Shown here in pieces: positions 1 through 9,934 of a DNA stretch of 64,000 nucleotides (position 1 is its first letter; each line of letters starts with the position of its first letter). The stretch covers positions 1-64,000 of the forward strand of contig JNEU01001101.1 of the NCBI GenBank assembly GCA_000697475.1, given 5' to 3'. Both the position numbers and the translations under genes were made by a program. The stretch is from Lichtheimia corymbifera B2541 (Eukaryota; Mucoromycota; Mucoromycetes; Mucorales; Lichtheimiaceae). The notes beneath the pieces are model-generated. The model was not told where the DNA came from, searched no databases, and saw nothing but the letters and a program-made list of their open reading frames with translations.

Positions 1-394
1 CGAACACAGAAAAACCAGCAATCTGGAACAATGGCACTTCCTTAGCGGACATACGGTCATTGACCTTGGCAGTGGTATTGCCACCTTCCTTGGTCTTGTC
101 AGCATCCTTTTCCTTTTTAGTAGGTTTCGGTTTTTCACCGTATTCCCGCTCATAGGTATAACGGAATGCGTCTAGAGCCTTCTGCGTGTTGGCAACGTCA
201 GCTTGGCGCAGCTGAATTTGCTCGGTGCTTGCAGACTCCATCACATCGGCAAATTGGGAAAGCAGCTTGTCAAGCTTGTCCTTGTAATGCTTGATGATTT
301 TTTCGAGCTCTTGCTTGCTCTTAGCTTTTTTGTCCAAAGGTTGAGCTTCGGCCATGGTAACATCTTGGGTCTTGGTTTGATCGCTTGAAGACAT
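1..394 (-). CDS. N-terminal part of an unidentified lysine/glutamine-rich protein (runs off the left edge)
   Basis: An open frame of 131 codons starts at the ATG at 394-392 (MSSSDQTKTQDVTMAEAQ...) and is still open at base 1. The first 100 residues are highly charged, with a coiled-coil-like stretch rich in Lys, Leu and Gln (roughly residues 22-75) followed by a Lys/Pro-rich linker (KPKPTKKEKDADKTK). The last visible residues, around VPLFQIAGFSVF, look like the start of a folded domain. The general shape resembles the Gag-like N-terminus of LTR retrotransposons seen in zygomycete genomes, but no zinc knuckle, protease or reverse transcriptase is visible, so this is a guess. A TATA-like ATTTATAGCTTT lies about 120 bases upstream of the start on this strand. 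That it is coding is fairly likely; its identity is unknown. Confidence 0.5.
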   Translation of the reverse strand, partial: MSSSDQTKTQDVTMAEAQPLDKKAKSKQELEKIIKHYKDKLDKLLSQFADVMESASTEQIQLRQADVANTQKALDAFRYTYEREYGEKPKPTKKEKDADKTKEGGNTTAKVNDRMSAKEVPLFQIAGFSVF

Positions 395-719
395 GTTGGT
401 GGATAGAGACGTAGAATTCAACGTAAAAAATGTGATATTTGGTTACAATAAAATGGATAACAACGAAGATACGTTGAGACTGAAAGATAATTTTTTATTC
501 TTATTGCTCTATCCTTATTTATAGCTTTTACATGATGTTAGAGATGACAAATCTTCGGGAAGGATCCATGATAGGGACCAATGGTTACATGACACTTAAT
601 GCTAGTCGGATGTTTCACTGGATTCCAGATAGTTCCTTTGGTTACTTAATCGGTTTCAGTCACTTCTAGGTCATTCTCATGTATTCCTTAAGGGAATACA
701 TTCATCCTTTTATCATTTA
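395..719. other. Upstream region of the minus-strand gene, no gene seen
   Basis: This is the 5' flank of the left-edge gene. It is AT-rich, with a TATA-like ATTTATAG near 519-526 read on the minus strand. I see no convincing open frame or structured RNA. Confidence 0.4.
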
Positions 720-1260
720 ATATCCATAATATCACAAATACTACTCTGTTGTCAACACATCCTGTCATACTGCATCAACTCCATCCTGCTGCTACCATAG
801 CTATATACCTTCAATCCAACCTTGCTGCCATACTGCTTAAATTCTACCTTGCTGCCAACATATGCTGCTATACTGCATCAACTCCATCCTGCTGCCACTA
901 CATGCTGCCATACTGTGTCAATTCACCTCTGATGCCAAAACATGCTGCCACACTTCATCAATACTACTCTGTTGTCAACATATCCTGCCATACTTCATCA
1001 ACTCCACCTTGCTATCAACACATCTTGCTGCATACCTTTATTCCCCCTATGCATCATACATGTTGCTGCATGCCTTTATTTCAATCCTGTTGCTCACATA
1101 TATGTACTATTGCATGCATTCAATCCTTCCCTAATGCCATCCTGAATCAATCCTATCCTACTACCAACATATGCTGCTATTTGCCTTTACATCCACAATG
1201 CTAATCCTGCCTTCATCTGCATGCCTTTTGATGCTGCCCTATAGTTCACATCTGTTGTTG
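720..1260. repeat. Diverged minisatellite, core CATACTGCATCAACTCCATCC
   Basis: Imperfect tandem copies of a unit of about 40-45 bp built from CATACT(G/T)CATCAA, (C/T)TCCATCCTGCTGCCA and related words recur across about 540 bases. Examples are at about 763, 864, 914, 954 and 994. Several frames stay open (up to 151 aa) only because the repeat lacks stops. The translations are Cys/His/Tyr-rich periodic sequences with no family resemblance, so I treat them as non-coding. Confidence 0.65.
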
Positions 1261-1294
1261 TATGCCTATACTTTCATCCGCCGGGCTTGAGACC

Positions 1295-1735
1295 TATACT
1301 AGCACCAGCATCCCTTGATCCATCAGCATAATCCCTTGCTTCATATCCAGCACAGCACCCCTTGATCTATATCCATCACTAACATCCCTTGCTCTATATC
1401 CACCACCAGCATCTCTTGATCGATCAACAGCACCCCTTGATCTATGTCCATCACCAGCATTTCTTGATCCAGCAACAGCATCCCTTGCTTTATATCCAGC
1501 ACAGCACCCCTTGATCCATCACCAGCATCTATTGCTCCATGTCCATTACCAGCATCTCTTGATCCAGCAACAGCATCCCTTGATCAATTAGTACCAGCAT
1601 CTGTTGATCCATCAGCACAATCCCTTGCTCTATGTCCATCACCGGCATCCCTTGATCCATCAGCACACTGCCTTGCTCTATATCCATCACCAGCATCACC
1701 ACCATCCCTTGATCCAAATCAGACTTGCATAAAAC
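1295..1735. repeat. Minisatellite, core CCCTTGATCCATCACCAGCAT
   Basis: About 15 imperfect copies of a 23-33 bp unit alternate CCTTGATC(C/T)ATC or CCTTGCTCTATATCC with ACCAGCATC or AACAGCAC. On the minus strand it reads as a Met/Asp/Gln-rich periodic peptide (MDQGM, MDIEQG), which is a by-product of the repeat. It abuts the left end of duplication copy A and a short stretch of the same repeat precedes copy B (4860-4905), so it belongs to the duplicated block. Confidence 0.7.
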
Positions 1736-3975
1736 GCATCCTCATATCCAGCCTCCAGAATGTATTGCCAGTGATATATCCATACTTTAGATAATCTATT
1801 AGCTTGCCACGAGCTGCCATTGTCCATTGTCATTCACAGAAACAAGTAGCACTAGCATGGGAATGAGTTAGCTATTGTACACACCTGTTTCCGAAGCCAT
1901 ATTACCTTGTCTTTTGTATATGTGTCTTGCCATCCATTCATGTAAAAAAGAAATGGATCCACTCCACCACTATCATGAAACTGCTCGTCTAGTCATCTTG
2001 AGTAAAGCAGCGTCATCTATCTGTGTCCATGGGAATAAGAGTTGGATCTACTTGACCATCATAATAAAAAAACTTACCTTGCTGTCCTGTGTCATCTGAT
2101 TTCCACGTCTGTCCCTTTGAAAAACGATCGATCCACCCATCATTGAGATAAACCACCCATCAAGCAATGTCCTGCATCCATGTGAATGAGAAATGAAACC
2201 ACTTTACTATCATAATCCAAAGACTCACCTTGTTGTCATAACCCACTCACAAAAAATATAAGTGATCCACCCATCATCAAGTCAAGTCAGTCCTCTTGTT
2301 GTCTTGGAATAAAGCAACGCCATCCACCTATCAAGTCATCTTGTTGCCTTGCAAGAAAGCAATGTCATCCACCCATCAAGTCATCTTGTTGTCTTGAAAT
2401 AAAGCAACGCCATCCACCCATCAAGTCATCTTGTTGTCTTGAATACAGCAACACTATACACCAAGTGTCATCCTGCATCAATGTCAAATAAGAATTGATC
2501 CCTTTCCATCATCATGATAAAAAGACTTACCTTGCATGCCGCATTCCTTTGAAACGAGCGATCCATCCATCTCTTGCTTTCTTGAGTACAACTGAGTATT
2601 GCCCTGTATCCATATAGATGAGAATTAGATCCACACCAGCATGATAATAGAACAACTCACCTTATGATCCATCCCTTTGAGAAACAAGCCATCCACCCAT
2701 CTTCATGATAGAGAGATCCATCTTGCTGTCTTGAAATAAAGCAACGCCATCCACAAAGTGCTATCCTGCATCGACGTGAAATAAGAATTGAATCCTCTCC
2801 ATGATCATAATAGAACTACCCACCTTGTTGTCCTGTATCCTTCGTTTTACATGTCGCACTCACACAAAAAAGAACCATTCCACCAAATCAAAGCCGTCTA
2901 TCCATGTAGACAAGATGCACCATTCATTTTGCCTTGAAAATAAAAGAGTCAGCCCCTTCTGTTGTAGTATATCCTTTTCCTCCATCACAATGCCGTCTGC
3001 CAATACTTTACCTTGCTCATCCTGTGCATGCATATCCAAAGAACGCGTTTGAGGAGTACTCCTTGTTGCTTGTATAAAAGACCAAGCCTTTGACCAATAA
3101 ATAGTCGATTGAAGACTGTGACAGCTGCTGCAACTGGTGTTGACAAGAATAAGCGGTATCGAACAAGTGGGTCTGTAGTGTTGAATAAAAAAAGCGCGTC
3201 GTAATAGCGTTTGTCGTATACTCCTTGCTGTTTATATAAAAGACCAAGCCTGTGCCGAATAAAGAGCACGATTCAAAACGGCCAACAGCTAATGACGGTT
3301 GCTGCAATTGGTGTTGAGAGCAATGAGCGTTGTAGAAAAGAGAGAGTGTGTGTGTAGAGTCAAACAAGAAGCGTGTTGTAATAGTGTCTGCACTGGTCAT
3401 GGGCTCGCGTTTGACCCTGCTTATATAAAAGACGAAGCCTGTGTCGAATAAAGAGCACGATTCCAGAAGACGAAGCTGATGACGGCCGCTGTAGTTGTCA
3501 TTGAGAGTCATGAGCGTTCTAGAAAAGAGAGAGAGTGTGTGTAGTGTCAAATAAAAAGCGTGTTGTAACAGCGTTTCGCGTATGCTGCTTGTAGTTGTAT
3601 AATAGACGAAGCTTCTGTCGAATAAAGAGCACGATTCAATACGGCCAACAAAAGACGAAGATAATGACGACTGCTGCAATTAGTGTTGAGACCAACGACT
3701 GCTGTAGAAAAGAGTGGGTGGGTGTGTGGTGCCAAACAAAGAGCGTGTTGTAATAGGGTCTGCATTCGCGTTGACTTGTTGGTCAGTTGAATCGGGTCAG
3801 TTCAAAGCAATCGTGGGCTTGGAATGGTAGACAGAAGCGGGTCAATTGCACGTCGCTTGTAGATCGCGTTGAACATGGATAAAATGGGACAAGTTGAAGA
3901 GCGTAGTGGTGAAGAGAAAAATAACCTGGAAGCAGAAGAGCAGTGGAAATTCGGAAGAGCTGGACACTGTTGGCA
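1690..3975. repeat. Segmental duplication, copy A
   Basis: A segment of about 2.3 kb shares its left end, internal modules and right end, in the same order, with 4865-6262. Left-end anchors are GTATTGCCA...TAGCTTGCCA and GAATGAGTTAGCTATTGT(A/G)CACAC. Right-end anchors are GGTCAGTTGAATCGGGT and AATAACCTGGAAGC(A/G)GAAGAG. Between them lie repeated modules of the type GAATAAAGCAACGCCATCCACC (2310-2760) and the TATA-module array (3040-3780). No convincing gene lies inside. Open frames, including one of 220 aa on the minus strand at 3017-3679, are periodic translations of the repeats. Confidence 0.7.
3040..3780 (+). repeat. Tandem array of TATA-box-bearing modules (copy A)
   Basis: Four modules of about 160-190 bp each contain, in order: a TATA-like element (TTGTATAAAAGACCAAGCC near 3070, TTTATATAAAAGACCAAGCC near 3232, CTTATATAAAAGACGAAGCC near 3420, TTGTATAATAGACGAAGC near 3596); GTCGAATAAAGAGCACGATTC; GACGAAGCTGATGACG or a variant; a stretch GTTGAGA(G/C)(C/A)AATGAGCG; a GTGTGTGTAGTGTCAAA segment; and GCGTGTTGTAATAGCGT. 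Positional conservation of TATATAAAAG suggests duplicated promoter-like elements, but no conserved reading frame follows them. A function is inference only. Confidence 0.6.
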
Positions 3976-4084
3976 TGGCGACATATAACATGTACCTCTT
4001 TGTTCATCATCTCACCCCTTCCCAGTGCCTTCCCAGTGCAATAATGAAAGTTATCCTGTTATACACGCTTTATTGAAAACACGA

Positions 4085-4300
4085 TTCAGCATTCAGATTA
4101 GATGAGATCCGGATGAGATAGCGCTTATACTACTCGTTTACATACATAACCAGTGTGCATGATTGTTCACCTTGATGTGACATGTTGAGTGATAGAAATC
4201 ATCCTCTTGATCACCAGTAATATGCTGATTCCATCCATGGATCGATTGAATACAACCATAAAGATCTTTCTTCAGTGATGATAAAAGCATACCTTATTGC
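4085..4300. repeat. Local direct repeat, left copy
   Basis: The stretch beginning ATTCAGATTAGATGAGATCC and continuing through GCGCTTATACTA, CATGATTG(T/C)TC and AATATGCTGATTCCATC matches 4395-4560 closely in the same orientation. It lies between the two halves of the larger duplication and holds no gene that I can see. Confidence 0.6.
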
Positions 4301-4394
4301 ATGTCCTGATTTTACGCTTCGTTTTCTTTCTCATCCTCACTAGCTGTACTAAGAAACGTTATCCTGATACGTCCCGGGTATCCGATGAACGCGT

Positions 4395-4560
4395 CCGTAT
4401 TCAGATTAGATGAGATCCGGATGAGATAGCGCTTATACTAGTCATTTGCATACATGACCACTACGCATGATTGCTCGCCTTATGTCACGTTTTGAATGAT
4501 GGAAAATATCCTTTTAACTAGTGACAATATGCTGATTCCATCTCTGGATCGATTGCATGC
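4395..4560. repeat. Local direct repeat, right copy
   Basis: This is the second copy of the 4085-4300 element, with the same anchors (GATGAGATCCGGATGAGATA, GCGCTTATACTA, AATATGCTGATTCCATC), about 312 bases downstream. The sequence from 4561 to 4860 shows no repeat or gene I can support; a 114-aa open frame crosses it but looks like chance. Confidence 0.6.
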
Positions 4561-4864
4561 AGCATGCCGATGTTTTGGTTGTGGTGGTTGAAGCGTCTCT
4601 TATTGCATGGTTTCGTTTTACCCCTCCCATCTTCACTCGTTGTAGTCCTCGTATGTTTCCTCTATCCCATGAACCCATGAGTATCAAGATTGGATACAAT
4701 CACAACGAGATCTCAGTTGTAGCACACAAAAACACGCACATGATGGCCCATATTCTCTGCGAACGATACACCAACCCAGTAAACAAGCTGACAACCATAT
4801 CCACACATGGTAAAATGCCTGCTGCTGTATATCCCAAAAAGAAATCACCTGATACCTGGTCCAT

Positions 4865-6262
4865 CACCACAACTTGTTGCCCCATCACCATAATCCCTTG
4901 ATCGAAATCAGACATGCATGAAAGAAATGTATTGCCAATGTAAAGTCCGTACTGTAGATAAATAACTAGCTTGCCATGAACTGCCATTTTCCATTGTCAT
5001 CGAGAGAAACCGATAGCACCTACATGGGATGAGTTAGCTATTGTGCACACTCATTTCCACAGTTGCATTACCTGATCCTTTGTATGTGTATGTATCTTGC
5101 CATCCATTGCTTTGAATAACAAGCGATCCACATTATTGTCTTGAATAAAGCAACGCCATCTACCACACATGTGAATAAGAATTGAATCCTCTCCATCATG
5201 ATGATAAAAAGACTCACCTTGTTGTCCTATGTCACCCACGGCCCATTCCTTTGAAAAACGAGCGATCTACCCATCACTGAGATAAATTGATTCATCTTGC
5301 TGTCTTGTATAAAGCAACGCCATTCACCAAGTATTATCCTGTATCGATGTGAAATAAGAATTGGATCCATTCCTTCATTATGATAAAAAAAGAACTCACC
5401 TTGTTGTCCTGTGTTATCCGGTTAACACAGCCGGTTCCCTTGAAAAACGAGCGATCCACCCATCACCAAGTCAAAGCCATCGATCCATGTAGAAAAGAAC
5501 CATCCAAACTCCATCTTCATGATAAAAAGAAGCATCTTGCACCCAGTCGTTATCCCTTGACAAATAAAACAGTAAGCCTTTGCTATGGTTGTATATCCAT
5601 TCCATCCATCACCATGGTGCCTGCCAACCAATTTACCTTGTTCGTGCAGTATATCGATAGCCAGACAACGCCTTTGACGTATGCTGCTTGTGGTTGTATA
5701 ATAGACCAATCCTGTGTCGAATAAAGAGCATGATTCAATACAGCCAACAGAAGACGTAGCTAATGGAAGCTGCTGCATTTGCCGTTGAGAAGAATGAGCG
5801 TTGTGGAAAAGAGCGAGTGGGTGTGTAGCGTCAAATAAAAAGCGTGTGTTGTAATAATGTCTGCACTCGCCACGGCCTCGCGTTCGACGTATACTCCTTG
5901 CTGCTTATATAAAAGACCACGCCTGTGTCAAATAAAGAGCACGATTCCAGAAGACGAAGCTCATGACGACTGTTGCACTTGCCATTGAGAGTAATGAGCG
6001 TTGTAGAAAAGAGCAAGTGGGTGTGTGGTGTCAAACAAAAAGCCTGTTGTAATAGCGTCTGCACTCGCGTTGACTTGTTGGTCAGTTGAATCGGGTTGGA
6101 TCAAAGTAGTTGTGGGGTTGGCATGATGGTCAGAAGCGGGTCAATTGCATGTCGCTTGTAGATCGGGGTGGACATGGTAGAGTTGGACGTGTTGAGAAAC
6201 GTAATGGAGGAGAGAGAAAATAACCTGGAAGCGGAAGAGGATGGAATTTATGCCGACTGACA
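4865..6262. repeat. Segmental duplication, copy B
   Basis: This is the shorter partner of 1690-3975, with about 1.4 kb in place of 2.3 kb. It keeps the left anchor (GAGTTAGCTATTGTGCACAC near 5030), the GAATAAAGCAACGCCATC modules, TATA modules near 5695 and 5908, and the right anchor (GGTCAGTTGAATCGGGT near 6082). The length difference comes from fewer internal repeat units. Open frames inside are repeat translations. Confidence 0.7.
5640..6080 (+). repeat. TATA-box-bearing modules (copy B)
   Basis: Two modules about 213 bp apart carry the element set described for the copy A array: GGTTGTATAATAGACCAATCC near 5690 and CTTATATAAAAGACCACGCC near 5905, each followed by GTCGAATAAAGAGCA or GTCAAATAAAGAGCA, an AGACGAAGCT or AGACGTAGCT box and a GTTGTAATA box. 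Confidence 0.55.
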
Positions 6263-6456
6263 CTCAGAGGGTGATTATAATGGTGCTGACTGGAATTGCT
6301 ATAACGCAACCAGATTGGAGTGTTTTTCTAACCGGTAACATATACATGAAAGAGCATTGGCTACAGCAGTTTTCTTTATTATGACATGAAATGGGTTGAC
6401 AAGTAAAGTAGGCCGCATTGACATCATGAAAGTTGGGGAGAAATAAGACGTGCATG
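6263..6456 (+). repeat. Dispersed repeat, copy 1
   Basis: The segment starting GATTATAATGGTGCT and running through GCTATAACGCA, ATGGGTTGACAAGTAAAGT and ACATCATGAAAGT is recognisably homologous to the reverse complement of 56928-57105. Spaced blocks of 10-18 identical bases occur in the same order. It may be the end or body of a degraded transposable element. No open frame is shared. Confidence 0.6.
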
Positions 6457-7044
6457 GACATTCACACTGAAGCTGCAACTGGGAAAATTCCACTCTGTTT
6501 ACTTCACTTTTCCACCCTGTACCACCCTGAAAACATAAACAACCTTGCATGAAAACAAGGTGGAAAATTCCACCCTCTCCCCCTAAAAACAAAAAACAAT
6601 CCCACCAAAAACGAAACCGGTTTTTTGGCCCTGAAAACAACCTGAAAATAAACATACTATATATTAGGATCCCTTTGTTGCCGTCATTGACCTATATGAT
6701 ATTATCTTGAAAGCATTCCATTTGTGCAATTGCGTAACTGTTTTCGTGCATAGGTGGGATAGAGTTGGAACACGATCGATACGCGTGTCGGAAAGAGGAT
6801 CCGGTGGTGTTTTTAAGCACAAAGTCTGGAAAAAGTCCACGTTGAACGCTTTCCGATTGCCTGCTTATGGACGATACCGCATGTCAAACAAGGTCATTGA
6901 AAGGCTGATTTATCTTTAACCGGCGGTGTTCATGCTGAAGAAGTTTATTTCAATTGTAACACAAAGATAGAACATCACTAAGCTATGTAATTATATAGGA
7001 AATGCAGATAGTGGTGAACACAACACACAGACCTTTTATTATAT
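6457..7044. other. Intergenic, no supported gene
   Basis: Oligo-purine/pyrimidine sequence with a repeated GGAAAATTCCACCCT-type motif (about 6482-6580) is followed by a plus-strand open frame of 70 codons at 6707-6919 (...RYRMSNKVIERLIYL). I see no homology or regulatory support for that frame. The end of this region is the 3' flank of the next minus-strand gene. Confidence 0.35.
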
Positions 7045-9103
7045 TCAATACTTTAAAACCCGTACAGTAAAAGGTAACATTTCTAAATAAGCCGGATCCA
7101 CAGGGTCGTTGTTATCCTCTCGGCAAATGGTCAATTCTTGTAGTTGATGCAATTCCTTGAAACAAGGCAAAAGCGCATACTCAAAAAGCCTCGCTTGAAT
7201 GCAGAGTGTTCTGAGACGAGTCAAAGATGCCAGGCCTAAAGCCATCTTGAAACCAATCATGTCGAAAGCAGAGTATACGGTAAGATGCCTCAGTCGTGGA
7301 CACCCTTCTTGAAGGCCATTCAGATTACTGGCGTCGTACATAAGCATGGATAAGCGCTCCAATCGTGATAAGGATCCTAGTAGATCTGATGTCTTCAATC
7401 CAACATGGAAGTTCTTAGGAAACACCAATGTATGCAAGAGGGAATCGATTTTGCTGTGATGTTGTAGAAAATGACAAGCACCATCCCTGACTCTTTCACA
7501 TCCAATGTCCACTCGGAGGTATTCCAATTCATCAAGGTATCCCAAATCATCGAATAAGGGTCCCAGATCATCCACTGAAGTTGAACCATTCTTTTCCTCT
7601 TGAAGCACGACTTTTTTTAAATGGGGTGATCGTTTTGCAAGCCATCTCGAAAATAGTAAATCCTCATTGCTGCACAGTTTGTGCGAATAACTCCTTAATG
7701 ACTCGAACAATGCTCCCTCGTCATCATCATCATCATCATCACGCACCATGTCGCCAAAGTTGGTAATAGATGAATCGGTCAACAAGTAGCATAAAACCAG
7801 GTGTTGGAGGCTGTGATGATGGCGTTTCAGGAAGGAAACAAGGTGCTGTATATCCACGCGCATCCTTTTATCCGATTGGTATCCAAGGTGAAGTGATTCA
7901 ATACCGTCTTCTTGCTCATATGATTCCAATCCAAGGTTCGAAATACTGCTCGTCGGGTTGATGCTGTTGTAATAAAGACTCTTGAGATGGGGACAGTTTT
8001 CGTGAATGCTTGCCAAAGCACGTGTATCTATGCAAGGATGAATAGCCAGCTGTATCAATTCTGGAAGCCGTATTGTGAGATCCATAATGTGGTCGTAATG
8101 AAGGACATTGTCAGGCATCCAGAAAAGAAGCGTCTTGAGCTTGGGGCAGTGAATAGGTGCTGAATCCATATCTCCCATATTGCCATGGCAACGTAACCAA
8201 GTAAGCTGTGGAAAGGTGCTGAGAATATCACCAAGCGAGAAATGCTCATAATTGTCACTACGCATATCCAAATGTTCCAATGTCGATGCCAATGGGGATA
8301 ACAAAGCCAATATAGGATGAGGTGCATCGTGAGACATCCTATTGCCCATATGTTAGTGAGGATATAGTATTTTATATGAGCACCATTACTTACTTTTCAA
8401 TGCACAATGAGCAAAGCGATGAGAAATGACTGATGCTTGGAAATAGTGATTGGGGATGAGTAACGACACATTTGACAGTCAATGCGATGACTCTTGATGC
8501 TGCTGCTGCATGTCCAAGTAAATAATCCATCCTTGCAAGTCCATCATGATGCTTGAGTTCAAGATGTAAGTCTTTAGGAAGACATTGCATGATTCGATCT
8601 CTCCATACACGTGACACGTTCAGGTACTCGTACAACTGGTTCGTTTGGATTGTTGTCTCCTTGGGTAGTAATATATGCTCCATCATCTTGTTGATCATAG
8701 CATGGGTCGGAAGGCGTTTTATGAAGTCGATGCGTACGTCGTTATGAGATTGTGCTATGAATCGTGCTTTGGATAGCTGCTGCTGCTGATCAATAGATGA
8801 AACTGCTTGGAGACCCTGATCATACACATGAATAGCTGCACCATAGCGTCCTTGTTGTGCATATACATGACCCATACAAAGGTACGGAAGAGCTGATGAA
8901 GGCGATAGTGAAACCATGGTGCTGGCATCCTCCAAAGCTGATTCAAACTTGCCACAAATGACAAAAGCTAGTGCGCGTCTGTGGAGATGTTCAAGATCCT
9001 CGTTTGTCAATTCCTCCAACTCCTGGGTTGTCCTTGCAATGGTGTCTTCATGATTGTTAGATGGACACGATGAGTTATGTTTTGTGATGAGAGTGGTTAT
9101 CAT
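7045..9103 (-). CDS. TPR / F-box / leucine-rich-repeat protein (paralog 1)
   Basis: Two exons: 9103-8394 and 8338-7045, joined across a 55-bp intron (GTAAGT...CTAAC...TAG). The phase closes, giving 667 residues. Residues about 25-115 hold a TPR-like helical region (RALAFVICGKFESALEDAS, then GHVYAQQGRYGAAIHVYDQG). It is followed by an F-box-like stretch (IDFIKRLPTHAMINKMMEHIL...VSRVWRDRI, about 118-170). The rest is a leucine-rich superhelix with LRR phrases such as LTWLRCHGNM, LKTLLFWM and LRHLTVYS. Such proteins are presumed substrate receptors of SCF ubiquitin ligases; the substrate cannot be read from sequence. The architecture is nearly the same as the next gene downstream on this strand (9935-12117), so the pair is a tandem duplication. 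The acidic DDDDDDD run near residue 445 comes from a CAT/ATC microsatellite. Confidence 0.85.
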
Positions 9104-9934
9104 GTTGAAGGTACAAGGGTAGAGAACATGATACTGCGAGAGGCAACACGCGAATGAAGCATGAGAGACAAAGGTGGTACGAGCCTCCTCCGGAGATATG
9201 ATCCTCTACATATTTTGACTCCACCAGCATGAAATAGCACCCTATATCTACCATCCCATTCAATAATTATGCACATCTTGCAATCAGTTTTCATTGTAAT
9301 ATAAACGAGTGAGCTAAGTCCTGATAAAGCCAAGTTGATTAATTCCCGGTGGGATGGGATAACAATGATAATGAGTGTCTTAAAATGAGGCACGTGTATT
9401 TACTGAGATGTTTTCTACCATCAGCATGGCTTTTGCATGCATCCCTTTTCTGAACACTAAGATCAGTTACTACCCATCCAAGTGAGTTAGATATGATCCC
9501 ATTACTGTGGTACCCTGGATTACGGTGCTACCAAAAGAGCCTTGAAACAGCCATCACAATGTATATCAATGAACCCATCCTGTGATCATACAAAGGGACA
9601 ATAATGGGGTAATGGTGCTGGCATCCTCCAAATGCTACTTGAAACCCGATGCACGTGACAAAGCTGCTACATGTCAATAAGGACCATGAACGATATCTTT
9701 GTTTCCAAAATCCCTCCCATACGCTGTCTGCATGTTGCTGGATTCACCCTTATAGACAATGTTTATTGCTTGCCCTTTGCATGCATGGTTTTCTCTATAT
9801 TAGCCCTTCCCTTAATATGCATTGATTTATAAAGTTGTCGTCAAGAAGGCATATTCAGGATAATGCAACTTCATTGTACAATCATACATATTCATTTACA
9901 GATTTATAGTTATTTGCTTTTACTATGTACGTAA
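9104..9934. pseudogene. Intergenic spacer with a decayed fragment of the TPR/F-box family
   Basis: Most of this spacer is featureless. At about 9545-9660 the forward text GGTGCTGGCATCCTCCAAA and the flanking TGTATATCAATGAACCCAT resemble 8860-8960 of paralog 1 (GGTGCTGGCATCCTCCAAA, GCATATACATGACCCAT). That part of paralog 1 encodes the TPR repeat on the minus strand. No open frame remains, so this looks like the relic of a third copy between the two living paralogs. Confidence 0.4.

Noticed and set aside
749..1204. A 151-codon frame rich in Cys and His
   Set aside because: The repeat unit lacks stops, so the frame is open by chance; all three registers give similar periodic peptides.
720..1735. 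CRISPR-like regularly spaced repeats
   Set aside because: Repeats are adjacent and imperfect without unique spacers of constant size, and the genome is eukaryotic with spliced genes.
3017..3679. A 220-codon minus-strand open frame
   Set aside because: It is a periodic translation of the TATA-module repeat (recurring ESCSLFDTG and similar) and lies inside the duplicated block; no family resemblance.
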